Source of the DNA: Chloropicon primus
Taxonomy: Eukaryota > Chlorophyta > Chloropicophyceae > Chloropicales > Chloropicaceae
Reading direction: 5' to 3'
Assembly (NCBI GenBank): GCA_023205875.1
Contig: CP060772.1
Coordinates: 124,001-188,000, forward strand
Length of the DNA stretch: 64,000 bases
The position numbers and the translations under genes are program-made. Shown one piece after another: positions 1-9,649 of this stretch. The notes beneath the pieces are model-generated. The model searched no databases. It worked only from the letters and a program-made list of their open reading frames with translations, and was not told the DNA's origin. Position 1 is the first letter of the stretch; every line of letters starts with the position of its first letter.

Positions 1-1322
1 CTTGGAAAGATTCAGTGGATCAACGTCAAAAGTCTTGAGCGATGGTGAAGCCGAGGAGGTCCCCTTCACTGGAAAGTATCCAGTCATCTTCATTCCCGGG
101 TTGATGGGAAGCCAGCTGGAAGTGACGCTCAAGGACAGGCAGGATCCACCCAACTGGCTTTGCAGGAGAACGAATGAGAAGTGGGAGAGAATTTGGATAA
201 TTGACGATGTGCACTTGCTTCCGGAGCTCGTGGACTGCTGGCTCCAGACGATTAATGTGCGTTGGAACGCAACTTCGGGCAAGCTTGAGCCTTGGAGCGA
301 GGGGATCGAGAGCAGGTACAAGCCAGGGTTCGATGGAGCGATGAACCTGGGGCCGAATACGGAGGTCCTATCGCCCATTGCCCAATGGATGAGTGAAGAA
401 TTCGGTTACAAGGTAGGCGTGGACCTCGTGGCCCAGCCTTACGATTGGAGGGCAGGGCCTGAGACTTGGATGAAGGCTGGAGGAGTTTTCGATGAGATGA
501 AGGCTTTGATCGAGAAGACGGTGGACTCGAGGCCAGGCAAAGAACCAATCGTCGCTTGGAGCATTTCCATGGGAGGTCCATTCTTCTCCCTGTTCCTTAA
601 CAAGCACGTGAGCGAGGAGTGGAAGGCGAGGTACATCCACACCTTCTTCAGCGTGTCCGGAGTGATGTCAGGCTCAGTGATCGCCCCTTTCGTTTCGTTT
701 TCTGGAACCAAGTTCGGCGGCGGCATCCCGTCGTTCCTCAAGTCGGCTCTGGATCAATTGGCCACAGAGCTCTCGAGCATTGCTTGGATTTATCCTCACG
801 ACGATGCTTTTGGGGACAAGCCGATCATCCAAACCACGGAAAGGAACTTCACCTCGGCCGAATTAGGGGAGGCTCTCCTCAAAGTCAACAACAAGCAGCA
901 AGCCACCCTGCTGAAGAAGAACTTGCACCTGTACGGCCTCCAAGGCCTCGTGCCAAACGTTACCACTTACTGCATGTCTGGCTATGGCGTCCCCACCTTT
1001 GGCGCTCTCGACTACGGTGAAAAGCTTGAGTATGGGAAGATTCCGAAGACAATCATGACGGACGGGGACAACTGTGTTCCTGTCGAGTCACTCAGAGTCT
1101 GCGACGATTTTGGTCTCCATCAGGAGCAACCCGTCTTCCCTTACCACATCTACAATCAAACCCACGGCGGTCTGGCAGGCGACACGGTAAGTCCGTCCAT
1201 CCAATGTCATGTGCCACGAAGAATCGGTTTGCTGACCCCCACTCCCCTCTCTCTCTGTCTCTCTTCTCCTCCTGCAGCAAACGATGACGCTCTTCGCGCA
1301 GGTCTTCACAGGCATCCTGTAG
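1..1322 (+). CDS. LCAT/PDAT-like lipid acyltransferase or phospholipase, 5'-truncated by window edge
   Basis: The frame is open from the first bases, so the true start lies outside the window. The visible part is an alpha/beta-hydrolase of the LCAT / lysosomal phospholipase A2 / PDAT family, which moves acyl chains between phospholipids and acceptors. Seen: an oxyanion-type VIFIPGLMGSQ segment near the start, a nucleophile elbow WSISMGG (codons near 556-576), an acid segment TDGDNCVP (near 1057-1083) and the catalytic-His segment THGGLAGD (near 1160-1183). The elbow has Ser where most family members have Gly (SxSxG). One intron is inferred from a GTAAGT donor at 1187 and a CTCCTGCAG acceptor ending at 1277. 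It adds 14 codons ending in TAG at 1320-1322. A TGTAA follows at 1404. Family is secure; LCAT versus PDAT versus phospholipase is not. Confidence 0.85.
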
Positions 1323-1723
1323 AAAGGCATCTGCCACTCCTTTGTGAATTAACATACAATCATGAAGCCCTATCCTTGCATAGGAAGCCTTGCCCGTGTA
1401 TCTTGTAATCCTACAAACGCTTACTTTCATCGTGCTTATTTTCACCGATGACTTGTGCTTCTCACCGCCATCCTCTTCCCCTCCTCATCACCCCATCAAC
1501 AAGCGTGAGAACTCTTTTGGAAAGAGGAAGAGACCATGATCACGCAAGAAGAGACCATAGGCACCACCTGCCCATCTTCTCCAACCATTCCCTTCCCTCA
1601 TTAGCATGCGCATGAGCTCCCTCCTACCTCTTTCCCTTTAACTTCTCTCCCCCTCTGCCTGTTGGATCCAACAAACTCAAACTTTGGTGCCAGGTGGAGG
1701 CCAAGGTGGTGGCCTTGGTGGCC
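1323..1723. other. Intergenic, promoter of the katanin-like gene
   Basis: No gene is seen here. The stretch holds the 3' end of the LCAT-like transcript and the upstream region of the next gene. One degenerate copy of the recurrent upstream element (TTTTGGAAAGAGG) lies near 1507-1520. Confidence 0.4.
1404..1408 (+). terminator. TGTAA poly(A) signal
   Basis: TGTAA lies 82 nt after the stop codon of the LCAT-like gene. TGTAA is the known chlorophyte polyadenylation signal, and the same word recurs after other genes of the window. Confidence 0.45.
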
Positions 1724-4191
1724 ATGGGCGACGATATACAACTCCAAGCGGCGATCTATGCTAGCCTGAGGTCTCAAGGTGGCAGCAGTGGCACATCAAG
1801 CGGCGGTGGTCGAAGTCTAAGCAGTTATGGAAGCTCCAGTCACAGTCACTTGAGGTCAGGAGTGAGGCACGCCTCTGGACCTACCTGGTCAGCAAACTTT
1901 AGGAGCGCTAGTGGTCACGCACAGAACAAAGCCAAGGCAAAGACACGTTCCAGTGCATTGAAGAAGGAGGGAATCCTTCCAGCGAGGAAGGCGAGGTGAG
2001 TCTCACGAGGGGAAGATCTTCTTCCTCAAACTTGGTCGTGATAAGATATGGTTCCTGTGCCAGCTTTGGCCTCTGCTTGAAGTTGCCACTGGCAGGGTCT
2101 GACAACGCCGAGCAAACTTCCTTTCCTTCCGTGAATGAATGAATGAATGAATGGCGATGCGCAGCTCGAGCAGCTCCAAGCCGGCCACCAGTGGCAGCAG
2201 CCACCGCAGTCAAGTCAACAAGAGCAAGTACTCGGGAGGCGAAGTGGGAAACAGTGTCCTCGATAACTTGAACAAGAGGTTTGGCCAGGAAGGTGGGCTC
2301 AATGCCTTGGGTTCTGAAAGCAGCGAGAGGAGACCCTGTGGCACCTCCACCGGTGGTGGCTCCTCGTGGGTCAAGTGGACCGAGGGGGGAGGGGCATACA
2401 AGTGGTGGAAGGCATCATCATCATCGGCCGACGAGACGGGGAAAGGAAACGGTGGAGGCACGGGGGGAACCTTGGAATATTTCGGGGGTTCCAAGCAGTT
2501 CTGCGTCATAAGGTGAGTTCAAGCACGGTCCGACCTGAACTCCAAATCGCTGGGATGGGTTCATTGACTCCGCTGCTTCTCGTTGCTCTGTCTTCGGATG
2601 CAGGTACCGCCCGAAAGCCGAGGACGATGCCGATGGACACCAAGCGCTCAGGGGAGGAGGGGGCTCGTCTGTGCGGGTCGGCATGCGTTTCAAATGCGCC
2701 CATGCCGCACCAGCAAGTGGTAAGTGACACTTTTTCCCGTTTCATCTCTTGAGTTCGCTAACGATCGCGCCTTGGCTTCTTTTCGGTCGCACGACGACGG
2801 CGCGGACATCGAAAGGCCACGTGCCCGCCTTTCACTTGGTGCTCTGCCGGAGGAAGTCCTCGCCAAACGAGACCTTGGCACTGGCGGTGGACACGAAAGA
2901 AAGGGTGCTGAGCCTCGAGGTGTTTCACATCGGGGAGACCCAAGCAAGCCGGGTGCGGACCTTGCACACCTGGAGCTGTCGAGATCTGAGGCCCGGCGTC
3001 TTCAATGGCCTCGTCGTCGAAAGCAGAGCGGACAACAACGAGAGCGGATCCCAAGATGTTGTCCCAGAAGGAATTACCTTGAGCATCGTGTGCAATGACA
3101 CGTCCGTGGCCGAGAGCGTTGCGATCCGAGACGACGACGGCGTCGGGGAAGTCACGCCCGTCGTGGCGTTGGGCGTGAGCAGGTCCAGATTGGAGTGGGA
3201 CGACCTGGTGGTGAAGCCCGGGACCGGGACGGGCTTGGGCATCCGGTCTATGTCGAGGTTCAGGGGCAATGACATGTCCCTCGTTCAAGCCATCGAGGAG
3301 GAGATGCTGGAGATCGAGAATCCCATCACTTTTGATGACATCGCCAGCTTGAAGGGAGCGAAAGAGCTCCTCAATGAGGCGGTCACCTTGCCCCTGCTGA
3401 TCCCCGAGTTCTTCGTCGGCATCCGGGAACCGTGGAAGGGAGTCCTTCTGTTTGGTCCTCCCGGGACAGGAAAGACGCTTCTCGCGAGGGCGGTCGCCAG
3501 CATGTCGGACATCCGCTTCTTCAACTGCTCGAGCGCCGCGATGACTTCCAAGTGGCGAGGCGAGTCCGAGAAGCTCTGCAAGGTCTTGTTCCAGATGGCG
3601 AGGCATTACGCTCCCTCGATCATCTTCTTCGACGAGGTGGACGCCCAGGTGTCCCAGAGGGGCCAGGACGGGGAGCACGAGGCCTCCAGGAGGTTCAAGA
3701 GCGAGCTCCTTTCCCAGATGGACGGCATCGCCTCGGGGGACGCCTCCTCGGGGAAGAACGTGATCGTCCTCGCGACGACCAACTGCCCCTGGGATGTGGA
3801 CGAGGCCATGAGGCGGAGGCTGGAGAAGCGGATCTATATCCCTTTGCCGGACGAGGACGCCAGGACCGAGATGTTCAAGATCTACCTCAAGTCCTTGGTC
3901 CTGGACGAGGGCGTCGACGTGCGGGAGCTCGCGGGGAGGACGCAAGGGTTCAGCGGCGCCGACATCAAGCTCCTCTGCCGAGACGCTTCCATGATGCCGA
4001 TGAGGCGAGTCATCCTGAACAAGACCCCCGAGCAGATCAGGCAGATGAAGCTCCAGGGTCAGCTGGACAGCGTCAAGATTCCCTTGTTGCGGGACGACTT
4101 TGACAAGGCCTTGTCCAAGATGCAGCCCTCCGTGTCCCCGGACGCCGTCGCCCGGTACGAGAAGTGGAAGAAGGAGTTTGCCTCCGAGTGA
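1724..4191 (+). CDS. Katanin p60-like AAA ATPase with N-terminal UIM-like helix
   Basis: Microtubule-severing or meiotic-clade AAA ATPase. The last exon (about 2816-4191) carries the whole AAA module: Walker A GPPGTGKT (near 3456), Walker B IIFFDEVD (near 3622), sensor-1 ATTNCPWD, SRH, and the katanin-type tail ending RYEKWKKEFASE. Upstream exons are inferred from splice signals and frame: 1724-1995, 2166-2512, 2604-2719, 2816-4191, giving about 700 residues. The first exon starts with DDIQLQAAIYASL, which fits a ubiquitin-interacting motif (LxxAIxxSL), followed by a Ser/Gly-rich linker. A conserved-looking domain of unknown type lies just before the AAA module. Usual katanin N-termini (MIT or LisH) are absent. 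The ATPase call is firm. The joining of the upstream exons is inference; they could be a separate small gene. Confidence 0.75.
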
Positions 4192-4958
4192 GACGAGCAT
4201 CGTGATGAGAAGAGGTGGAAAAAGAGGTGGAAGGTGGGGTGGGGATAGTAGTAGTAGAAGTAGGAGAATTAATTCCATCGGGTTTCTATCGGAAAACGGC
4301 CGACCGACGACCGTTATCGTCCCCATCGTCCTCATCTTTCCCTCTCTTCGTGCGTCATTCTGATCAAGTGGGGGCTCGTTTTGGAAAGGGGAAAAAGAGA
4401 CGGCGGTGGTCCCCGGCACCGTCCCCCGAAACCCTTGGCCCCCATCGCCCTCCCCTCCTCCCTCCGCCACCACAATCGCCATCTCTTCGTCCCTGGACTT
4501 CCAGCTCGTGCGTCATTCTGATCAAGTGAGGGCTCTTCGGAAAGGGGAGGATGAAGGGAAAGAAAGGAGACGGCGGTGGTCCCCGGCACTGTTCCCCGAA
4601 AACCCTTGGCCCCCATCGCCCTCCTCTCCTCCCTCCCTCGAAACCGATGAAAGAGAAAGATGACACCGATGCCTTATCCAAGATCTCTCCGTTAATTTAC
4701 GTATCGCATTCTCATTGGCTCTCGCGGCAGACCTCGGGAGACGGCGACCTTTGTCGAGGAAGCAAGCAACGACGACGTGCGTGCAAGCGAGAGAGTGACG
4801 TACCAATCGAAAGAGCGTCTCGCGATCTTTCCAAAGACACCTTGGTTGCTTCATTTGGCCCTCGGAGTGCTCGACGAGACCTCTGCATCGCCTTCGACGT
4901 GTTGAAGATTCCTTTGAAGCATTGAGCCTAGCCCTAGCCTAGCGTGGTCTCGAGAGGG
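4192..4958. repeat. Promoter region of TauD gene with 158-bp tandem duplication
   Basis: Two copies of one unit begin near 4351 and 4509 (period 158). Each contains GCGTCATTCTGATCAAGTG, a GGAAAGGGGA element and a GACGGCGGTGGTCCCC block. A further recurrent element (GATCTTTCCAAAGACACC followed by CATTTGGCCCTCGGAGTG) lies at about 4821-4880, roughly 100 nt before the start codon. No gene is seen. Confidence 0.75.
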
Positions 4959-6269
4959 ATGAGGAGCATGAGGTCGGCGAGGACGGCGAGGCCTTTAGGT
5001 CAAGCGCACGGTATCCAACTCCATGGCGCGTGCGCGAGGCCTCGGTCGCACAACAACCGTCGTGAGGTGTTGACGAGAGCTACGGCGAGTCCACAGACTG
5101 TGGAAGACAGAGCCCAGGACAAGAAAGGTTTCCTGGAGGCATTCACGGGAGGAGGCGTGGAGGGCATTGATCCATCACCGCAAGTTGTTTGGGGACAGAA
5201 CATCTTGCCCAGTGAGATTGCTGAGTTGAAGGCGGGGTCGAGTGCGGGTGCGGACGGGCTCCCTCGGGTGGAGCCCTCGGAGGGCGTCGTGTTCGGTGAC
5301 CTGGAGGCGGAGAGGGATGACCTGAGCGCCAAGCGTGAAGAGATTGTGGAGCTTCTGAAGGAGAATGGAGCGGTTCACTTCACGGGGTACAAGCTGATGC
5401 AGGATGCTGCGGGGTACCATGACTTTTACGATATTTTGGGGCTCGACCCATGCCTGGACCCGATCCACTCGGTGGCGGCTCGTCCGGTGAGCAGCGCGGA
5501 GCACAAGATCTACGAGGCGGTGAACAAGCCAAGCAGGTCGAACTACATCGTTGGCATGCACAACGAGATGGTCGGGACGCAGGCCCCGAGGTACGCGGGG
5601 TTTGTTTGCTTCAAGCCCGCCGACGAGGGCGGGGAGTTCTGGACCGTCGGCGGCAACGACTTCTTCCACGAGCTCTCCACGCCTCTGCTGGAGAAGATGC
5701 AGAGGAAGAAGGTCATCTTCAGCGTGGTGGAGTTCCCCATGGGATTCCTGAAGAACCTCGACGAGGGGGTCAGGGAGAACGTCGCCAAGCCGCTGATCAA
5801 GAGCCTGATGGGCTTTGCGGTCGGTTTCAAGGTGGATTTCGACGTCTTCTTTCGCTTCGTGGAGGAGGGCTACGACGGGGACATGGCGCTCCAGGGCTAC
5901 GCCTCGCCCCAGCCGGCCGTGATCCGGGACCCCGTGAGCAACTTGCCCGTCGTCTTCTGCAACTTGCACTCGCACTCCAAGTTTTTGCGCGACGACCGTC
6001 AGAAGAAGCTGGGAGCCTTGAAGAAGACCACCGGCGCGAGCCAGGCGAACAAGACGGACTGCTCGTTCGGCGACGACGAGCCGTTCACCGACGAGGAGCT
6101 CCTCGAGGTCGACAGGGCCGTCATGAAAGTGGTGAAATTCATTGACATGAAGAAGGGCGACGTGGTTCTGCTTGACAACTACAGGACGATGCACGGGAGA
6201 GGCACCTTCAAGGGATCGAGGCACAACGCGGTCGCCTGGTTCTCCGGATTCGTGAAGGGCCGAAAGTAA
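4959..6269 (+). CDS. TauD/TfdA-like Fe(II)/2-oxoglutarate dioxygenase
   Basis: Single-exon protein of 436 residues. The ATG at 4959 is the first in frame. The family couples 2-oxoglutarate decarboxylation to hydroxylation of small molecules. Seen: the iron-binding HxE in GMHNEM (codons near 5563), and the distal His and 2OG-binding Arg in the DNYRTMHGRGTFKGSRHN segment (near 6173-6226). The first about 55 residues are rich in Arg, Ser and Ala with few acids, consistent with an organelle transit peptide. The substrate is unknown; plant and algal TauD-like proteins of this shape are mostly uncharacterised. Confidence 0.85.
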   Translation: MRSMRSARTARPLGQAHGIQLHGACARPRSHNNRREVLTRATASPQTVEDRAQDKKGFLEAFTGGGVEGIDPSPQVVWGQNILPSEIAELKAGSSAGADGLPRVEPSEGVVFGDLEAERDDLSAKREEIVELLKENGAVHFTGYKLMQDAAGYHDFYDILGLDPCLDPIHSVAARPVSSAEHKIYEAVNKPSRSNYIVGMHNEMVGTQAPRYAGFVCFKPADEGGEFWTVGGNDFFHELSTPLLEKMQRKKVIFSVVEFPMGFLKNLDEGVRENVAKPLIKSLMGFAVGFKVDFDVFFRFVEEGYDGDMALQGYASPQPAVIRDPVSNLPVVFCNLHSHSKFLRDDRQKKLGALKKTTGASQANKTDCSFGDDEPFTDEELLEVDRAVMKVVKFIDMKKGDVVLLDNYRTMHGRGTFKGSRHNAVAWFSGFVKGRK

Positions 6270-6391
6270 AGCACAAGCCTTGCTTGCTTTGGTCCCCTCT
6301 TGTTTTGTTGTACAATAAAGATAAACCTCCATTTTTGATAGACGGAAACACACACACATTTTTGGTTTGGTTCGCTTCGCTCCAACCGTGT

Positions 6392-6979
6392 TCACCTTGG
6401 CTCGCGTGTGCTGGCCTTACCGCAAAACGTGGAGAAGTACCGCCGCGGGGTGAGAACCCAGTGCCCGCCCTCGTCCGCGCAGGCCGAGAGCATGAGCTGC
6501 GACGTGGTCTCATTCGACGCGAACACCTCGTATTGTGGCCCATTACGCTTCAACACCCGTTCGAACCCACCCAAGTCTCTCACCCCACTCTGCCTTGCCT
6601 GATACAGCAGCTTCAGAGGGGCAAGGGCAATGTCACACACCGTCTGCAGGAAAGTGTCCGCGTCCTTTGCGCCAGCACAACTCCCGTGCTTGTGCCACTC
6701 GTGTTCCTGGAACAATACTTGGTGATCCGTGGTGCAGTTGGGGTCGCCAGTGTAGCACTGGTAGCAACCAACCACCTTGGATGGCTCACTCAGTGGATCT
6801 TGCGGCTGAACGCATTGACTGTTCCCGTAAGGCGCCACCTCTGGCCACAAGCCGTGCACCATCGGGTACGGGTGACCGTACACCGCGCCGCCCGTAACGT
6901 TCTGGACGCCGGACCCCAACCCAGTCATAACGGCCAAGACCCCACAAAGGGTAACGCCTGGGCCACAATCCATCGCCAT
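6392..6979 (-). CDS. Secreted ribonuclease T2
   Basis: RNase T2 family endoribonuclease for the secretory or vacuolar compartment. Both active-site blocks are intact: CAS I in PMVHGLWPEV and CAS II in EHEWHKHGSC, each with its catalytic His. The frame stays open upstream through an Arg run encoded by a GAGGAGG tract but has no ATG there. I chose the ATG at 6979 (GCCATGGCGATGG context), which gives 195 residues beginning with a hydrophobic signal-peptide-like stretch. A GTAAGG near the C-terminus (about 6420) could be a donor for an alternative 3' exon, so the last residues are uncertain. Divergent from KNL2; the shared upstream region is 6980-7666. Confidence 0.85.
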   Translation of the reverse strand: MAMDCGPGVTLCGVLAVMTGLGSGVQNVTGGAVYGHPYPMVHGLWPEVAPYGNSQCVQPQDPLSEPSKVVGCYQCYTGDPNCTTDHQVLFQEHEWHKHGSCAGAKDADTFLQTVCDIALAPLKLLYQARQSGVRDLGGFERVLKRNGPQYEVFASNETTSQLMLSACADEGGHWVLTPRRYFSTFCGKASTREPR

Positions 6980-7666
6980 GGCACTAAGCACGACAAAAAA
7001 TCCAGACAAAGCGAAAGCTTTCCCCCTTCTCCTCCTCCTCCTCCTCCTCCTCCTTCTTCTCTCTCCCGTCAGCACCCCTCTCAGCTTCTATCCCTCTCTG
7101 CCGTCCTTCCTCTCTCCGAAGCGAAAGCTCTCGCCTCCCGACGCCAAACCAAGCAAGCGACCCACCAATCGAAAGCTCGTGAGATCCAATTTCGTATGAC
7201 ACCCTCCTCTTCTCCTCTCGTCGCCGTCTCCGTCGTCACCGTCCTCGACAAGGCAGGCCTCTCAGGTGGTTTCTGCTTCGAATCTTGTCCTCCCAGTCGA
7301 TGCCTCGATCACTCCGAGCGCCAAATGGGTCGATGAAGGTATCGACAGAAAGCTCGCGAGGTCTAGTTTCTCACGACGCCCTTCCCTTCTCCCCTTTCCC
7401 TCGTCCTCGTCGCACACTTCACTTGGCGCTCTTTCCGCCAGTATTCACTAGCAGTTGTCGCCCTTCATCGATCGTTTAGTGGTGCCGCGTTCACCTTCGC
7501 AGGTGAGTGAGCGAGGACGAGTGCGTCGGTGGCGATAAAGGAGCGCATCGTTGGAAAGAGTGTCGCGCGATCTTTCCGAGGAGTGGTCGCACGACGGGAA
7601 TGGCGTCGTAACGAAGTTTTGAGAGACTGAAACGTGTCGATCGGATTCTCTCTCTGTCTCAGCACC
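6980..7666. promoter_or_regulatory. Divergent promoter region (RNase T2 / KNL2) with dispersed repeat
   Basis: Contains a (CTC)n tract near 7023-7055. A block at about 7125-7290 matches, inverted, the stretch at about 29760-29930. The recurrent element (CACTCCGAGCGCCAAATGGG followed by GAAAGCTCGCGAG) lies at about 7308-7365, with a second weaker copy at about 7575-7600. A TTCTCTCTCTGTCTCAG just before the KNL2 ATG resembles a 3' splice site, so a 5'UTR intron is possible. Confidence 0.65.
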
Positions 7667-9583
7667 ATGGTCATGGAGCGTCGTGATCCCATCGCTGATG
7701 GGAGTCTCTTCTCGCCGAAGAGAGCGACGGCGGAGGGGAAGGACTCAAAGGCCGGGTCCACGTCGTCGTCGTCCCCTTTGAACGCTTCATCGATACGTTC
7801 CTCGTTTGAGAACCTGGTTCGTTCGAGCCCTCTGCCGAAAGTATTGCAGAGTATCCAAGGTGCAGGACAAGGAGAACGAGGGAGGGAAGAGACCTCAAGG
7901 TCGGGTTCGGTGGTGGTTGCGGCTCCCAAGGCTGTGAGGGCATCCCTGATTCCTCCACCGAGGTTCACTGAAGCGGAATACTCCACGCAGACCAACTGGT
8001 TGTCACCACCGAAGAGGAAGGACCTCGGGGATGGTCAAGCTCTCGTCCTGTTTGGTGACTGGTGGATCGCACCCACTGGGCAGGCTGCTTCTTCAGGGGA
8101 TGGCTCGAGGCGTTACTCGCTGTGGGGCACGGAGTACTCCTCCTTCATCGATGCTTCGGACAGTTTGAGCTCGCAAGTCATCAGCAGGAGACTGGGGTCG
8201 AGGCTGCTTGCTACCGAGGGGAACGAGGGGGGAGTCATGAAGGTGAAGTTGGTCGGAAGGGTGAATGAGGCAGAGATGCGCCGCTCCTTTGGAGAAAAGG
8301 TCGTGCAGGATTTTGCCGAGGGGGTTCCGGAGAATTGGCTTGACGTCCTTGAAGCGGACGGGGCAGCTGCCGGTGGCGGTGGGAGTCCGGCTCCGAGGGT
8401 GAGTCGGAACGAAGCCCGGGAAGCCCGGGGCGCAATGGCCGAGGTGGATGCATCGAACATTGAGCTGGGAGAAGAGGACAGCGAGACTTTGAGCGATGAC
8501 TTCAGACCACCGCGAAGGAGGGCGAAGGGGAAAAGGCTTTCCATCAAGGCGGAGGAGGACGAGGCGACCACATCAAGGGGCACGCCGCCTGCGAGGAGGG
8601 GTGCGAAGCCTAAGCAGCGAAGCAAGTCTCCCGGGGGGCCCTCCCCACCATCGTCCAGGAGGGGGAGGCCGGGTCGCCCCAAAAAATCGCCATTGGCCAA
8701 GTTCAAAGAAGAGGAAGACGCCGTTGTCAGCACCCAGGCGATCGGTGGCTTCAAGACAAGCAGCAGGGGGAGGAGGATTGTTCCCCGTTTGGATTTTTGG
8801 AAGAACGAGGGGATCAAGTACGACAGGGGTGAGGTCATTGGGGTCAAGATGAAAGAGGAATCGAGTGCCAAGGAGCTGGGCAAGGCTGATGAGCCCAAGA
8901 AGCGGTCCAGGAGGAAGCGAAGGGTGGAGGGGGCGAAAGCACGGGCGCACTCGAAACGCGAGGACCCATCAGCGTCAGAGGGAGAGGCGGACGGATTTGC
9001 CGAGGGTGAGGCTGACGAAGGCCAAGGTGCCGCGGATGAGCTGCTGGATTCCACTCGCATGGACGCAGCGGACGAAGGCGCGGGCGATCCTGATGATGAC
9101 GGAGACTGGACACCGGAGCAGGAAGCTGCCTTGAGTTGGGCCCAGCTTCAGGTTGACCCAACGTCCAGAAACTTCTGGCAGGAAGTTGCCAAGTCTGTTC
9201 CGGGAAACAAGACAGCAGACGAGTGCTTCCAGAAGCATTTCCAGAAGCATCCAACTCCGGTGACCCGAAAGACCAAATCCAGGACAAGCGGTGCTGCTGC
9301 CGGGGACGACACGGTTGTGGCCAATGCGCCCTCCGCTCAAATCAAAAAGCAGATGAAAAAGTTGAAGGGCGGGAGGTGGAAGCGACTGAAGAAGGCGGAA
9401 GACGAACCCAAGGAGAGCGGCGAGCCTGACCCCATGGGCATGACTCAAGCACTTCTCGGCGGATCCAGCAGCCAGCCTAAGACTCTGGCGGCAGCCATCG
9501 TGAGCGCACTTGCTGAGGCTCAGCCTGAAAGGGATGACAACGATGAAGAGGAGGAGGATTTCTACTTCGACGATGACGTTTGA
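7667..9583 (+). CDS. KNL2: KNL2 / M18BP1 centromere licensing factor (SANTA + CENPC-k + SANT)
   Basis: Protein of 638 residues, single exon, start ATG at 7667. KNL2/Mis18BP1 marks centromeres for CENP-A (CENH3) deposition. Domain order seen: a SANTA-like module about residues 112-230, with its typical end GVPENWLDVL; an AT-hook-like RRGRPGRPKK about 335-345; a CENPC-k motif about 361-387 (SRGRRIVPRLDFWKNEG), which in other proteins binds the CENP-A nucleosome; and a SANT/Myb helix set about 480-528 (DWTPEQEAAL ... FWQEVAKSVPGNK). Linkers are acidic or basic and low complexity; the tail is acidic. From family knowledge, land-plant KNL2 keeps SANTA and CENPC-k but lacks SANT, while animal M18BP1 has SANTA and SANT. 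The identification rests on motif reading, not on an alignment. Confidence 0.75.
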   Translation: MVMERRDPIADGSLFSPKRATAEGKDSKAGSTSSSSPLNASSIRSSFENLVRSSPLPKVLQSIQGAGQGERGREETSRSGSVVVAAPKAVRASLIPPPRFTEAEYSTQTNWLSPPKRKDLGDGQALVLFGDWWIAPTGQAASSGDGSRRYSLWGTEYSSFIDASDSLSSQVISRRLGSRLLATEGNEGGVMKVKLVGRVNEAEMRRSFGEKVVQDFAEGVPENWLDVLEADGAAAGGGGSPAPRVSRNEAREARGAMAEVDASNIELGEEDSETLSDDFRPPRRRAKGKRLSIKAEEDEATTSRGTPPARRGAKPKQRSKSPGGPSPPSSRRGRPGRPKKSPLAKFKEEEDAVVSTQAIGGFKTSSRGRRIVPRLDFWKNEGIKYDRGEVIGVKMKEESSAKELGKADEPKKRSRRKRRVEGAKARAHSKREDPSASEGEADGFAEGEADEGQGAADELLDSTRMDAADEGAGDPDDDGDWTPEQEAALSWAQLQVDPTSRNFWQEVAKSVPGNKTADECFQKHFQKHPTPVTRKTKSRTSGAAAGDDTVVANAPSAQIKKQMKKLKGGRWKRLKKAEDEPKESGEPDPMGMTQALLGGSSSQPKTLAAAIVSALAEAQPERDDNDEEEEDFYFDDDV

Positions 9584-9589
9584 TTTGGG

Positions 9590-9591
9590 AG

Positions 9592-9628
<37 letters not shown>

Positions 9629-9635
9629 CTTGTAA
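9590..9635 (+). repeat. (CT)n(AT)n microsatellite and TGTAA in KNL2 3'UTR
   Basis: A CT run followed by an AT run, ending in TGTAA at 9631, 48 nt after the KNL2 stop. The TGTAA is a likely poly(A) signal. Confidence 0.6.
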
Positions 9636-9649
9636 TTCCTATAAATACC

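Noticed and set aside
2758-4482. Long minus-strand ORF (574 codons) opposite the katanin-like gene
   Set aside because: It mirrors the AAA exon; composition is low-complexity Leu/Gly/Arg/His and no domain is seen. It arises from GC-rich third positions.
6284-7336. Plus-strand ORF of 350 codons over the RNase T2 gene and its promoter
   Set aside because: Its part over the RNase is a shadow and the rest is promoter repeat that also occurs inverted at 29.8 kb.
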